NCBI GenBank assembly: GCA_963422465.1
Contig: OY730172.1
Coordinates: 1-64,000, forward strand
Reading direction: 5' to 3'
Length of the DNA stretch: 64,000 nt
Source of the DNA: Lichina pygmaea
Taxonomy: Eukaryota; Ascomycota; Lichinomycetes; Lichinales; Lichinaceae
The number at the start of each line of letters is the position of its first letter. Positions within the stretch are counted from its first letter, which is position 1. The notes under the pieces are model-generated. The model searched no databases and was not told the DNA's origin. It saw only the letters and a program-made list of their open reading frames with translations. The translations under genes were made by a program, and so were the position numbers. Of this stretch, positions 34,491-44,998 are shown in pieces.

Positions 34491-35093
34491 TGTTACGACC
34501 CAGGAGGAACACAGTCTTTATATACTCACAGAAAGCAGCAGACAGGATACTGGACAGAAGTACCAGACAGCGTGACACGGGAACCAGTCACATGACTGGC
34601 GAGACAAACCAGGGGGTGCTCGCTGCAGCATGCATATGCACGAACAAGTGAGCAAAGTGAGCAAAGTGAGCAGAGCTCACCCAGCTCACCGCAGCGTGCA
34701 TGAAAAGTGAGCAAAGTGAGCAGAGCTCACCCAGCTCACTGCAGTGTGCATGAAAAGTGAGCAAAGTGAGCAGAGCTCACCCAGCTCACTGCAGCGTGCA
34801 TGAAAAGTGAGCAAAGTGAGCAGAGCTCACTCTGCTCATGAACTGGGCACTATATAGTCTGGTGATAGTTCCCCTATGGAACAATTGTCTTCAACTCATG
34901 TTGTGATCCAGACAACTAGATCTACTTCAATACAATCCTTTTGTACAAAGCTGTTGATCAGGTGTCACCACCACCACGTTCCACCAAACCCCTTCGCACT
35001 CCTTGACACTCCTCTCCTGCGAGAACCAACCCGCCTTCCACCTCTCGCCCTAATCCTATACTCGGATAGGACAGTACGGTACAGACCGCAACA
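34491..35093 (+). repeat. Gypsy-1 copy 3, 3' LTR, 603 bp
   Basis: As the 5' LTR but 9 bp longer, owing to one extra GTGAGCAAA unit at about 34644-34662, a replication-slippage change inside the U3 repeat. Confidence 0.94.
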
Positions 35094-35098
35094 GTTTT

Positions 35099-36200
35099 GT
35101 GGGTCCATGCTGTAAGTATAGCTTCCTTGTGGTATTTCTTCTTTGATAGACGTGGGCTTGTCTCAGTCCCTATCAGAGGTGGTTAAGGGCTCCTGTCTCT
35201 TGTCCTGACCTGTCTGTTCTGGGAGGTTCTTGCCTTCTGATGTTGCCAGTTGGTGGGCTGCTTCAAGTGTTTGATTGTAATTATCCTATTGTTTGAGGGA
35301 TAGCTGGGACTCTTCTGGTGGGTCCTCTGGCTTGATGATGTTCCAGTCTCTGTCAAGCATATTAAGTTGCTGTCAGTGCATCTTGTTCTTTGAACAACAG
35401 TCTTTTGCCATGTGGCCTAGCTTGCCACAGGCATAGCACTTCAGTGCTTTCCTCTTTTTGTTGTTCCTTCCTTTCGTGAACCTTCCCCTGTGGTGGACTG
35501 CATCCAGTTCCATGGGTGTGTAGCCATATGGATCATGTGGCAGTGCCTTGTTAGGCAGCTTGTAGTGGTTGCTCACATGCCATGCGGGGTGGCTGTATCC
35601 TCTGTCATGGCACTTCTCCATTGCTGACTTGAATAACTTGTCATCAATGTTGATTGCTTGTGTGATGAGTTCATCCAGTGTGTTGACTGCTTGTCTATCA
35701 AAGGTGATTTTGTTCTTCATGTTTTCCTTGAGTCCATGTCAGTACATGACCATCAGAGCATCATCATCCCAGTCAGTCAGTACTGAGTATTGTTTGAACT
35801 GTGTGGTATACTCTGCGGCTGAGTGTTGTTGCTTGATGTACTGGATCATTTGTATAGCCACTTTGTTTTTGTTAGATAGTCCAAGGATCTTTTTGATCTT
35901 GTCCTTGAATCATGTCCATTTTGTCATCTATTCTGATGTGTTGTCGTGATCTCTGTTTCCTGAGAGGTGTTTATTGACGTAAGGCTTAATCCATCAGTGG
36001 GCATTATCTCTCATGTAAGTGGTTGCAAAGAGTGGCCACTTTTCTTTAGGCAGCCTTGTTTCTGGTTAGAATTGAAAGTAGACTTGAAGTTGCATGAGCC
36101 AGTCATCAACCTTGTTCCTTTCACTGTAGAACAGGTCTGGCTTGGCAACACTAATCTTTCCATCTGGGAAGTTGAGGTTGGTTACTTCTGAGGTACTCAT
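35099..36200 (-). pseudogene. Element A gag
   Basis: Minus strand, ATG at 36200, 18 bp from the LTR. The capsid is broken by frameshifts and stops. The part 35373-35720 is open and carries the zinc knuckle CYACGKLGHMAKDCC. The stop after it (KNKMH then TGA) and the downstream TAG and TGA codons match those of copies 2 and 3. Copy 3 sits in the gag-pol linker of this gene. Confidence 0.85.
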
Positions 36201-36218
36201 CCTTGAGGGTCTTCAAAG

Positions 36219-36865
36219 TGTTGTGGTCTGTACCGTGCTGTCCTAACTGAGTATAGGATTAAGGGCAAGATACGGAAGGCAGGTTGGTTCTCGCAGGAGA
36301 GAAGTGTCAAGGAGTGTGAAGGGGTTTGGTGGAACATGGTGGTGGTGACACCTGATTGATAGCTTCGTACAAAAGGATTGTATTGAAGTAGATCTAGTTG
36401 TCTGGATCACAACATGAGTTGAAGATAATTGTTCCATAAGGGAACTATCACCGGACTATATAGTGCTGGCCTGTTGAGATGATCAAGATTGTCTTGACAG
36501 TCTTGACGTCAAGACAGGTGAGATTGTCTCGACATGTCATGCACTCTGTGTCGAGACAGGTGAGATTGTCTTGACAGTCCCACCATGTTATACACCCTGC
36601 GTCAAGACTGGTGAGATTGTCTTGACATGTCATGCACACTGTGTCAAGACAGGTGAGATTGTCTCAATGCTTCCTGCACTCTGCATCAAGACTGGTGAGA
36701 TTGTCTTGATGCTTCATGCATGCTGCGTTGAGCCACCCGTGTTTGTCTTGACAGTCACATGACTCTTTGTCGGTTTGGTCACTTGACTTTTCTATGGTGT
36801 CCTCTTGCCTGGCCCGTGGCCTGTCTGCTTATAAATAAGTGGCTCCCATCCCAGGGATTGTAACA
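36219..36865 (-). repeat. Element A 5' LTR (old U3 type), 647 bp
   Basis: On the minus strand it runs TGTTACAATC to CCACAACA. U3 holds six or more about 42-bp units alternating GTCTTGAC/GTCAAGAC with GTGAGATTGTC. It is the same U3 type as 1137-1694 but with more units. This LTR marks the inner edge of the transposon block; the flanking five bases are AGAGG, and their partner at the other end is lost. Confidence 0.9.
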
Positions 36866-37138
36866 AGAGGTCAGGGGTGTGTGGTGTGCTACTGGCTGAA
36901 CCTGCCTCTGGTAGAGAGATCTGCCTGCCAGATACTGTGACAGTGACAGACCTGTAGACTCTGTGTTAGACAGCACACAGCATGCAGCACAAGGACAAGA
37001 CAAGAATAACAATAATAACAAGAACAGCAGACAGCTATAATAGACTGCTTTATTGCAGTCTACTCAGAGAAGCCACAACTACCACCAGACTGATGCACAC
37101 AAGTTTTGCAGAAGCTCAGTGATAAAGAAAGAGAGTGC
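36866..37138. other. Unique spacer, no gene seen
   Basis: About 270 bp of sequence without a convincing reading frame. It contains short CAAGACAAGAATAACAATAA-type runs. No tRNA or known repeat was recognised. Confidence 0.5.
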
Positions 37139-37475
37139 TGTCACAGAGTAGACTACAAGTCTCCCTGAGTCATGTGACCACACAACAAGTCAGCTGATGT
37201 TATACCACTCTTTGTGTTTTTACCTGCCTGCACTGTAATTCTCTTCTGTAGCTTTACTTTCTTGTACAATAGAAATCTATTGATTGTTATCAATGTCTAG
37301 CTCTTGACAAGGTAGATGTTAATAATAATCAATTGATTTCTATTGTACAAGAAGGTACAGCTACAGAAGAGAAATGTAACACAGGTAGGTAAAAACACAA
37401 AAGAAATAGCATGTAGTCAGCTGACTTGCCATGTGGCTATGTGACTTGTCAGTGCTTATAGTCTGCTCTGTGACA
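37139..37475. repeat. Head-to-head pair of LTR-like repeats (foldback)
   Basis: 37139-37309 (plus sense, TGTCACAGAGTAGAC to CTCTTGACA) and 37317-37475 (the same sequence inverted, ending GTCTGCTCTGTGACA) are separated by 7 bp. Each arm is about 160-170 bp and begins TG and ends CA like an LTR. The pair could fold into one long hairpin. No target duplication is evident. The arms could be two solo LTRs of a small unknown family, or a foldback element. Confidence 0.75.
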
Positions 37476-37597
37476 CTATCCAGCCAAGTGCTCAGATCCT
37501 TGACTTGAGTCTGTGTGCACACCAGCTATCCAGCTAAGTGTGTCTGTCTGTTCTGTTCTGTCAGTAGACTGTCCAGCCAAGAGAGAGCTTTACCTAA

Positions 37598-37767
37598 TGT
37601 CAAGAGCTAGACATTGACAACAATCAATAGATTCCTATTGTACAAGAAGGTAAAGCTACAGAAGAGAAATGTAACACAGTTGGGTAAAAACACAAAAAAG
37701 TGGCATGTAGTCAGCTGACTTGCCACGTGGCTATGTGACTTGTCAGAGCTCAGTCTGCCCTGTGACA
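37598..37767 (-). repeat. Third copy of the 170-bp LTR-like repeat
   Basis: On the minus strand it runs TGTCACAGGGCAG to CTCTTGACA, 170 bp, highly similar to the arms at 37139-37475, with internal GTCAGCTGACTACATG shared. It sits alone, about 120 bp before the PheS stop codon, and looks like a solo LTR. Five-base flanks do not match. Confidence 0.75.
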
Positions 37768-37885
37768 CTTACAGAGTAAGGGTGTTCTGACTGAGCTAGT
37801 GAGGGGAGAGGAGGTACGAAGTACCTCCAAGGCACAGGTACCAACAGTTGTGTACTTTCATAGCTGGACTGTTAACTGCCTCAAC

Positions 37886-39745
37886 CTAATTTTTCTCAAG
37901 CTGCACTGCTGGATTGTGTTCCACAAAGCTAAGATCTACCCGGTGGCCAAGTAGTTCCCGGATATTCTTCACTCCATATTTGATCATGGTTGGTCTCTCA
38001 AGACTGAGCCCCCAGCCATAGACCTTCATATTCTTTGGTAAACCCATGGGCTCAAGCATCTCGGGTCGGAACATGCCACTGTTTCCAATCTCTACCCACC
38101 TTGCCAGGCCTTCATGCCAGCCAAAGATCTCCATGCTTGGCTCAGTGTACGGGTTGTACGCGGGCTTGAATCGCAAGTTGTGCACACCCATCTTAGCAAA
38201 GAAAGTCTCCATGAAACTGATCAGGCCGCCGAGCGTGAGGCCGAAGTCCGCAATCACCCCCTCGACTTGGTGAAACTCGGCCAGATGCGTGGCATCGACA
38301 GTCTCGTTGCGAAAGACACGGTCAATGGAGAAGTACCGCGCCGGCCGCGGGTCTGTGGCAAGCCGGTGAAGAACCTCGGCCGATATGGCAGTCGTGTGCG
38401 TTCGAAGGACCAGGCGCTTGGCTTCGTCTTCCCTCCACGGGTAGCGATAACCGATGGAACCGAATTTTCCTGTTTCGTGTACGCTCTTGATATCGTCCCA
38501 GTACCGTCGGTAGTCGTCGTCTATGCGCTCCTCGCCTGATGTGACCGGATCACCTTTCGGTGCAGCGGAATTTGTGGCATGCATCCCTGGTTTGTCGCCA
38601 ACAAGAGGATCTGAGATGTAGAAGGTATCCTGCAGATCCCGGGCGGGGTGTTGCTGTGGCACGAATAGAGCGTCAAAGTTCCAGAAGCCGGTTTCAACGA
38701 AGCTAGCGCTGCCTTAGATTGCGATATGTCTCCAGCCGGTTTCACGTAACCCACCGATTGGTTGGCATCTCTTCAAAGCCCATCTCGAAGAAGATCTGTC
38801 GAAACTCATGACGGACCTTATTCACTACAGCAGCGAGCATTAGCTGGCTGAAAGGATCTGGAAAGACCAGGGGTGTCATGTTCTCACGAGGATGAAGAGC
38901 TCCACAAGGAATTGATACCCCGAGGGCTTTGAAGTTGTACGGCTTGAACGCCAGATGCTTCCACGTGTCGCTGCACCAGGAATACGATCAGACATTGTTC
39001 TGTCCGTTTCCCCATGCTGGAGCCAACAGACCTTGCCAACATCTCGTACGTGAGATCAGTCTCTTCATTAGGGATTTCTCTGGCGTATTTGGGACCCTTT
39101 GTGATCATGTAACTGACGACTTTGCCCATGACAATCAGTTTTCGTTTCCGCAGGTCCGCCAAGACCGAGGGGCTGTGTGTTTTGGACGTGGCTATTTCGC
39201 GCAACTGCTCCTGCGTGGTATCGATGACGGAGTCGACCTGGCCGTGTTAGCCATTGCACTTGCTGATAACCAGTCGACTCTGCCTACATTTGCGATCAAA
39301 ATGCCCTTGTCTTTTTTAATCCAACCTTGTTTGAAAGCCTTACCCTGGCCCACCTTTGCACTCTCTTTCCCCACGAGACCCTGAACCGCGATTTCATAAT
39401 GTCAACAAGAGCAAACCGAGCCTGTTCTCTCACAAAGACATTGACAGCTGTCCTGGTATCAGAACGTACAGGAAGTCGGTCAATCTGCAGACCTTCAGCG
39501 GCTTTCAGGACCGCTTCAAAAACTTTAGCCTCATGACTTCCTTGGGCCGCGATTTGTGCGCCTTCGGGCGTTAGGTTGGCTTCATCCCTCTCGAGGGTCT
39601 CATATACCACCATGTCTCTAGAGTGTAGGCGGTCCAAGGCGCTTTTGACTGTTGTTGATGGCACCCCGGGGAAAGCTTCCGCTGATGGTAGCTCATCTTT
39701 GCTTCCAAGGATGGCTAAGATCTGTGCTACCAGATCAGAAGCCAT
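37886..39745 (-). CDS. Phenylalanine--tRNA ligase alpha subunit, cytosolic
   Basis: It charges tRNA-Phe; the eukaryotic enzyme is an alpha2-beta2 tetramer. Exons on the minus strand: 39470-39745, 39288-39380, 39032-39237, 38888-38970, 38755-38824 and 37886-38702. Introns are 89, 50, 61, 63 and 52 bp, all GT-AG, and frames close to give 514 residues, the normal length for the fungal FRS2 protein. The N-terminus has the winged-helix tRNA-binding region ([18 protein letters not shown]). The class II core has [19 protein letters not shown], motif 2 ([19 protein letters not shown]) and motif 3 ([15 protein letters not shown]). It is intact despite lying about 1 kb from the transposon block, and is divergent from the mannosidase gene. 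Confidence 0.95.
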
Positions 39746-40303
39746 CTTGTAACCTCATCGACCTGGTCAAGAAGGAAGCTGGAAACACCATTCAGAGCAG
39801 CCGTTAGCTCAAGGATCCTTTATTATCCACGGTGTCGTACCGAGGAATGCTCAACTGCCAGCAATACTTACCAGTAGTAGTACCCGGTACGATAGCGAGC
39901 TTGAATCTCGAGCAAGCTACGTACTGTAGATAGCCAGTCGGTACGTATGTACGGTACACCGTAGAAAGACGGCGTATACTCCATATACCGGCATCAGTTG
40001 TATGAGTATAGATAAATACTTAGATATACCTTCTCTGAATCCCATCTCATCAAGTACTCAGTTAAAGTAGTACCAAGATGCAAGGTCACCAGGCATTCAC
40101 ACACCGCACGTCACTTCGAACATAATTGCTCACGTCAGCAACGATCCTGCAATACTTGCCTTCATCCGATAGTGATCCCGAAGAACGATTGCAAATAATC
40201 CACTCGTTATGGTGAGCTTTTAACTCAAGCCCACAATCTTAGGAGCATCTGTAATAACCGGCAACTATGTTACAGATATCGCACATCCAAAACCAGACAT
40301 CTA
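39746..40303. promoter_or_regulatory. Shared upstream region of PheS and GH47 genes
   Basis: 558 bp between two divergent start codons. It holds several TACG palindromes (GTACGTATGTACGGTACAC near 39941) and no reading frame. It should contain both promoters; no specific factor site is claimed. Confidence 0.55.
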
Positions 40304-43300
40304 ATGCTCTGGAGATGGCAAGATCGTTGTGCTGGGAGGTCCTCCATTTGGCGCCGGCCATGGCGATGGCTGGGTTGCCTCCTGCTGTCCGATGTGATCG
40401 TCGAGGCGATGCGAAAGGATCAGCGTCTAGCGCTGAGGTGACGTTCCAACTGCATGCCCGCTTCGTCCTTGCGATGCTGCTCACTTCCCGAACAGACAAG
40501 ACGCTGTCGATATGTTCTATCATGGATATGATGCCTACATGACGATCGCCTTTCCAGAAGATGAGGTACGCGTACGCAGAATATCTTTGACTTGTCTGTG
40601 GTCGTAATGGCTCACGCATAGAAGCTTCGCCCAGTATCCTGTGCGCCACTCACGCGTGATGCTGAGCATCCGGACAACATCGGGGTCAACGATGTGCTAG
40701 GCAACTACTCGTTGACCCTGATCGATACGCTATCAACTTTAGCAGTAATTGCGTCTTCACCGTCGGCGCAGACGCGTCTGCCAACGGCTTTGGAAGAGTT
40801 CGAGAATGGCGTCAGGTCGCTTGTCGAGAATTACGGAGATGGCAGCGATGGGAACTCGGGTTATGGAACTCGTGCTAGAGGATTTGACGTAGACAGCAAA
40901 GTTCAAGTCTTCGAAACAGTCATACGGGGTATCGGTGGTCTGCTCAGTGCCCATCTGTTTGCTGTTGGTGATCTTCCTATCAAGGAGTACGATCCCAGGA
41001 AGGAAGATGGCCGGAGCGACACGTATCAGCATGGTGTCAAGTCTGAGTTGCGCATCGAATGGTCGAATGGCTTCCTGTACGATGGACAACTGTTACGGCT
41101 AGCCCTGGATCTGGGTAAGCGCCTACTGCCAGCATTCAAAACACCGTCAGGCGTCCCTTACCCTCGCGTCAATCTAAGGCACGGAATTCCATTCTACGGA
41201 GATCCACCTCCGCACCTGGAGGAAGCGGAATGCTCCGGCAAGATCGATGCGCCTGAGATTACTGAAACCTGCAGCGCCGGCGCTGGAAGTCTCGTGCTTG
41301 AGTTTATCACCCTCAGCAGACTTACTGGGGACTTCCAATTTGAAAAGGTGGCGAAGAGGGCATTCTGGGAAGTGTGGAAGAGACGAAGTAGCGTCGGCCT
41401 GATTGGTGGAGGTCTCGATGCAGAAACAGGACTGTGGACGAGTGCAACAACCGGGGTAAGTGCTAATAGCTGTTTCTGTTTTTGGTGACTTCTCGAGCTC
41501 ATCGAACGGCGGTCCAGATTGGAGCCGGCGTTGATAGCTTCTTTGAATATGCACTGAAGTCGCACATCTTGTCCTCTGGCCTTGACCCGCCGAATCATAT
41601 AAACCAATCGGCGTCCTCCACGGCAAGGTCTGGATCGCCGCCGGGCTCCGGTACGAGCGACGACTCTGACGTCTTCCTCGGCGCGTGGCAAGATGCGCAT
41701 GCAGCCATCAAGCGTCATCTGTACCGGGAGTTTCATCACCCACACTACGTAAATGCCCACCTCGGTACCGGCTCTACAATGGCGTCTTGGATTGACAGTC
41801 TCAGCGCGTACTATCCTGGCCTGCTGACCTTGGCTGGGGAACTGGAGGAGGCCATCACGACCAACTTACTCTATTCCGCCCTATGGACACGGTACTCGGC
41901 TCTGCCCGAGCGTTGGTCGATGCTGAACGGGGGCGTCGAGGGCGGCCTTGGATGGTGGCCCGGTCGACCAGAACTTGTCGAGTCAGTCTACTACCTGTAT
42001 CGGGCAACCAAAGACCCCTGGTATCTGTACGTGGGCGAGATGGTGCTGAAGGATATCAAGCGGCGATGTTGGACAAAGTGTGGCTGGGCTGGCCTGCAGG
42101 ACGTACGGACAGGAGAAAAATCGGACCGGATGGAGAGCTTCTTCCTCGGGGAGACGATCAAGTATCTTTTTCTCCTATTCGACACAGATCACCCTTTGAA
42201 CACGCTTGACGCGCCTTACGTTTTCAGCACTGAGGGGCATCCCCTGATCGTGCGCCACCGACATTTTCAACCTCGTCCTGGATCGTCGAGACCGCCCGCG
42301 GAGGTAACTCAACAGACCTGTCCAAAAGCGCCGGAGTTTCAGCCTCTGACCATGTCGTCGGTCGTGACTCGGGAAGACTTCTTTCACGCTGCGAGTCTCA
42401 CCAGACTGACTTCAGTAACTCGGCAGGATGCCACAGACGAGGTTTTGTGGCAGCAGGAGCTTTCCTCGCAGGAAACACCGCCGGCACATTCCGCGTTCTA
42501 TCCCTGGACGTTACCGGCAAGCCTAGTACCGTTGAACGGTACTAGCTCGAAGCTCAGGAAGATGTACACGTTCGAGATCCAATTCCCCACGACTGATTCC
42601 AATGTGGTTGTTGGCCAGCAAAATGTCGTCCGTGTTGCCGAGGGTCTGCTATTAAGGTACCTTGGAGGTCTCAAACTTGGCCTTGTGCTGGAGGAGTCAG
42701 CATCGTCGGCAATGAAAGGAACCTCGACTCTCGGCGGCCTATATAGAGTTCACAGCATCGGCAACTTTCCTTTGGGACGTGATGAGAAGATCCTGATCAA
42801 GCGGGAAGCGTTCCAAGATCTCGTCGACCCCAACTTCTCCCTCGTATGCGACTCCGTCATGGCCGACGTTATCGTCGGATCTGCGAAAGGTCGCCGCTCT
42901 CCACACTTGGGCTTCAGCGATCTTGGGACTTCAGCCCACGAAAAAAAGGCTCGAGAGCCAAACAATTCGGACCCGCGAGACTTGCTTGGTACGGTGTCGC
43001 TCCAGCTTACATCTGGAGGGACACCCAGCACGGACCAAGGACACACTGCTGACACTCAGCTTCTGACGCTGAAGGCAACCTCCTCAACCGGCATAGGGGC
43101 CTGTCCCCTACCTGACGTAGAAGTGGCTGCTGATTCGGTGACGACGAGCCGTCACGGGCGCTCCACATTTCCGTGGACTAGTGTGTACTTGGCCGATGAA
43201 AATTGCGACGGCAAGCTCCCAGACTCATCGGCCACGCAGCATCAGGTGCTCGTGCTCCGACGAGGTGGCTGCAGCTTCTCGCGGAAACTGTCGCGTATTC

Positions 43301-43557
43301 CCATCTTCCGCCCCTCGGACGAGTCTCTTCAGCTCGCGATCGTGGTCTCGGCGAGCGATGACAACATCCGTCCGTTGCTCGACGAAGTTCAGTACACGCC
43401 CTCCGGCCTTGTCCGATTCCATCAGATCCCGATGGTCATGGTCGAGGGTGGTCAGGCGACCTACGAGCTCTTGGCTCAAGCGAGGGGTGTCGGTCTCCGG
43501 AAGCGGTATCACGTCTTTAGCCAGGGCGTGTTGGTGCACAACGTCATTGTTGTTTGA
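40304..43557 (+). CDS. EDEM-like alpha-1,2-mannosidase (GH47) with PA domain
   Basis: A secretory-pathway mannosidase of the Htm1/Mnl1 type, which trims N-glycans of misfolded glycoproteins to mark them for ER-associated degradation. Exons: 40304-40437, 40496-40565, 40622-41455 and 41518-43557; introns of 58, 56 and 62 bp; 1025 residues. The ATG at 40304 was chosen because it opens a signal-anchor-like stretch (RRPWRWLGCLLLSDVIV). GH47 landmarks: FYHGYDAYMTIAFPEDE at the exon 2 end, LTLIDTL, CSAGAGSLVLEF, GVGLI-type loops and IGAGVDSFFEYALKSHIL across the last splice. A protease-associated domain (LRRGGCSFSRKL) is at about residue 925. No HDEL tail. Confidence 0.9.
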
Positions 43558-44998
43558 TATCCCCTGGCCACGGTGAGCTTCAATTCTCTATGATCGCACG
43601 GCAATACACACGCAACATATACACGCTTTTCACCGTCTTCGTGTTATTCTGGGCTGTCATGGTCGCTGCCCTACAGATCTTTTACAACTAGTTCTATTCC
43701 CAGGAATCGTGGACTGTTGCCATAATTCGGTGCATGGTCAAGTCATCATGTATTGGTTATCTTCTCTCAACCTCCTGTTAGTCCTGTTGTCTGCCTTTGA
43801 TGTCCATCCGGCCGGACAGTCTCACATACTACCCTACAGTCGAGTATCAAGGTGCTGAAGAAGAAGCAGAGGGAACATGAAGAAAGTGAAGGTGACTCCT
43901 GAACGGCACAGTATGTTGGACACAGTACCAGATCATCTGTGTAGACAGTCACCACTTCTTGGATCTTACCGGTTGGGACACCATTCTGGGTGCAACTCCA
44001 GGTTTGATTTGGGATAGGGGGACGGGGTGGCCTGGCACGGGGTCGCCGAAGATTTCGTGGTTGACGCTTGTGCCACGAATCCGGTGTTCAATTCACAATT
44101 TTCAACTATGTTCAGGACTCCGCTGCGATCACCCCGGCTCTGTACGTCGGTCACCTCGTTCTCCTCGCCAGACATCCTAGATAGTGTCTGTGCCTGTTCG
44201 CCCTCGCTGTCTACTAGCTACAGTAGGACGCCCAGGGGTTTGCGCTGATGCATAGCTCGTGTAGATAGTCCAGCTCGATGCCAACCGGCTTCTATTTCAC
44301 CGAACATATATACTTCGTGCTCGCCGTCTTGATCTGCTTCCCTGCACATTCGCCGAGGCCGATGAAGCCATACAACAACAACATGGAAGGCAATGCTTTT
44401 CGGCCAAGATGCCAACAATGCGAAGAAAGTGTAGGAGTCATTCATACTCGCTGAACTCCACACTTTCAAGCTTCTCCGTTTGGTCAAGGTTTTACGCCCT
44501 GAGCACGAAGCACTCGAAGCCGCCACTGAGCGTGGGTGCCTGTTGTTTCCAGAGCAAGGTCCACATAGAAGTGGACACTAGCATGATGGCCCTCACGGCC
44601 CAGAAGGATGGTGTCGCGAGAATGTACAAGATACCGCAGGGTTTTCTTGTAAGTCGGTTACTGAATCAAGTCTGCAGAGATCACCTCACTATTCATCCTG
44701 GCCACACCTCACCGTAGCTTCACCTAGACGTTTCCCAAGTGCTTCCGTACAGTCGTACAAGCTGGAGATTCGCTGAGACCAGCCGCAGATAGATGATATG
44801 CCCTAGCAACCTACTGTAGTCTACCTTTCTAAGCTGCTACGTTACACTGGTCTCAGACCGAGGGAAGGGCTGTCGGGTCAAGTCACGTGATATCATTCTT
44901 TCGGGTGTCATAGCTCATGGAAAGATGAACCTTACGGTACCTCTTGACTTTGAGTAACACTATTGTGTAATTTCGGGTGTACTTCAGATTTCCTCCAT
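43558..44998. other. Intergenic, no gene recognised
   Basis: 1.4 kb between two genes on the same strand. Only short frames of about 60-100 codons with no recognisable domain or convincing start are present. It presumably holds the 3' end of the mannosidase transcript and the promoter of the phosphoesterase gene. Confidence 0.5.

Larger units (their letters stand above)
28556..35093 (+). mobile_element. Gypsy-1 copy 3, complete, TSD GTTTT
   Basis: A 6538-bp chromovirus inserted in element A, opposite orientation. GTTTT lies at 28551-28555 and 35094-35098. It is the best-preserved Gypsy-1 copy: its RT keeps the YLDD loop, its integrase and chromodomain are open from 32968 to 34005, and pol from about 30700 to 34005 is a single frame broken only by stop codons. 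Confidence 0.95.
163..36865. mobile_element. Nested retrotransposon block (six elements)
   Basis: Everything between the telomere and 36865 is transposon. A minus-strand Ty3/Gypsy chromovirus (element A) is interrupted by a truncated forward relative (163-1694), a LINE (3511-20410) and two forward relatives (21252-27780 and 28556-35093). The LINE is interrupted by two more chromoviruses (8159-14488 and 14996-20110). Target-site duplications seen at five insertion points let the host sequence be joined exactly across each insertion. No host gene lies inside the block. Confidence 0.93.

Noticed and set aside
37886-39745. PheS region as a pseudogene broken into several frames
   Set aside because: Five short GT-AG introns with phases that add up restore a 514-residue protein with all class II motifs.
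40313-40542. A 91-codon frame at the start of the GH47 gene as its N-terminus
   Set aside because: Another frame with a signal-anchor and proper GT-AG introns joins exactly to the conserved FYHGYDAYM region; this one does not.
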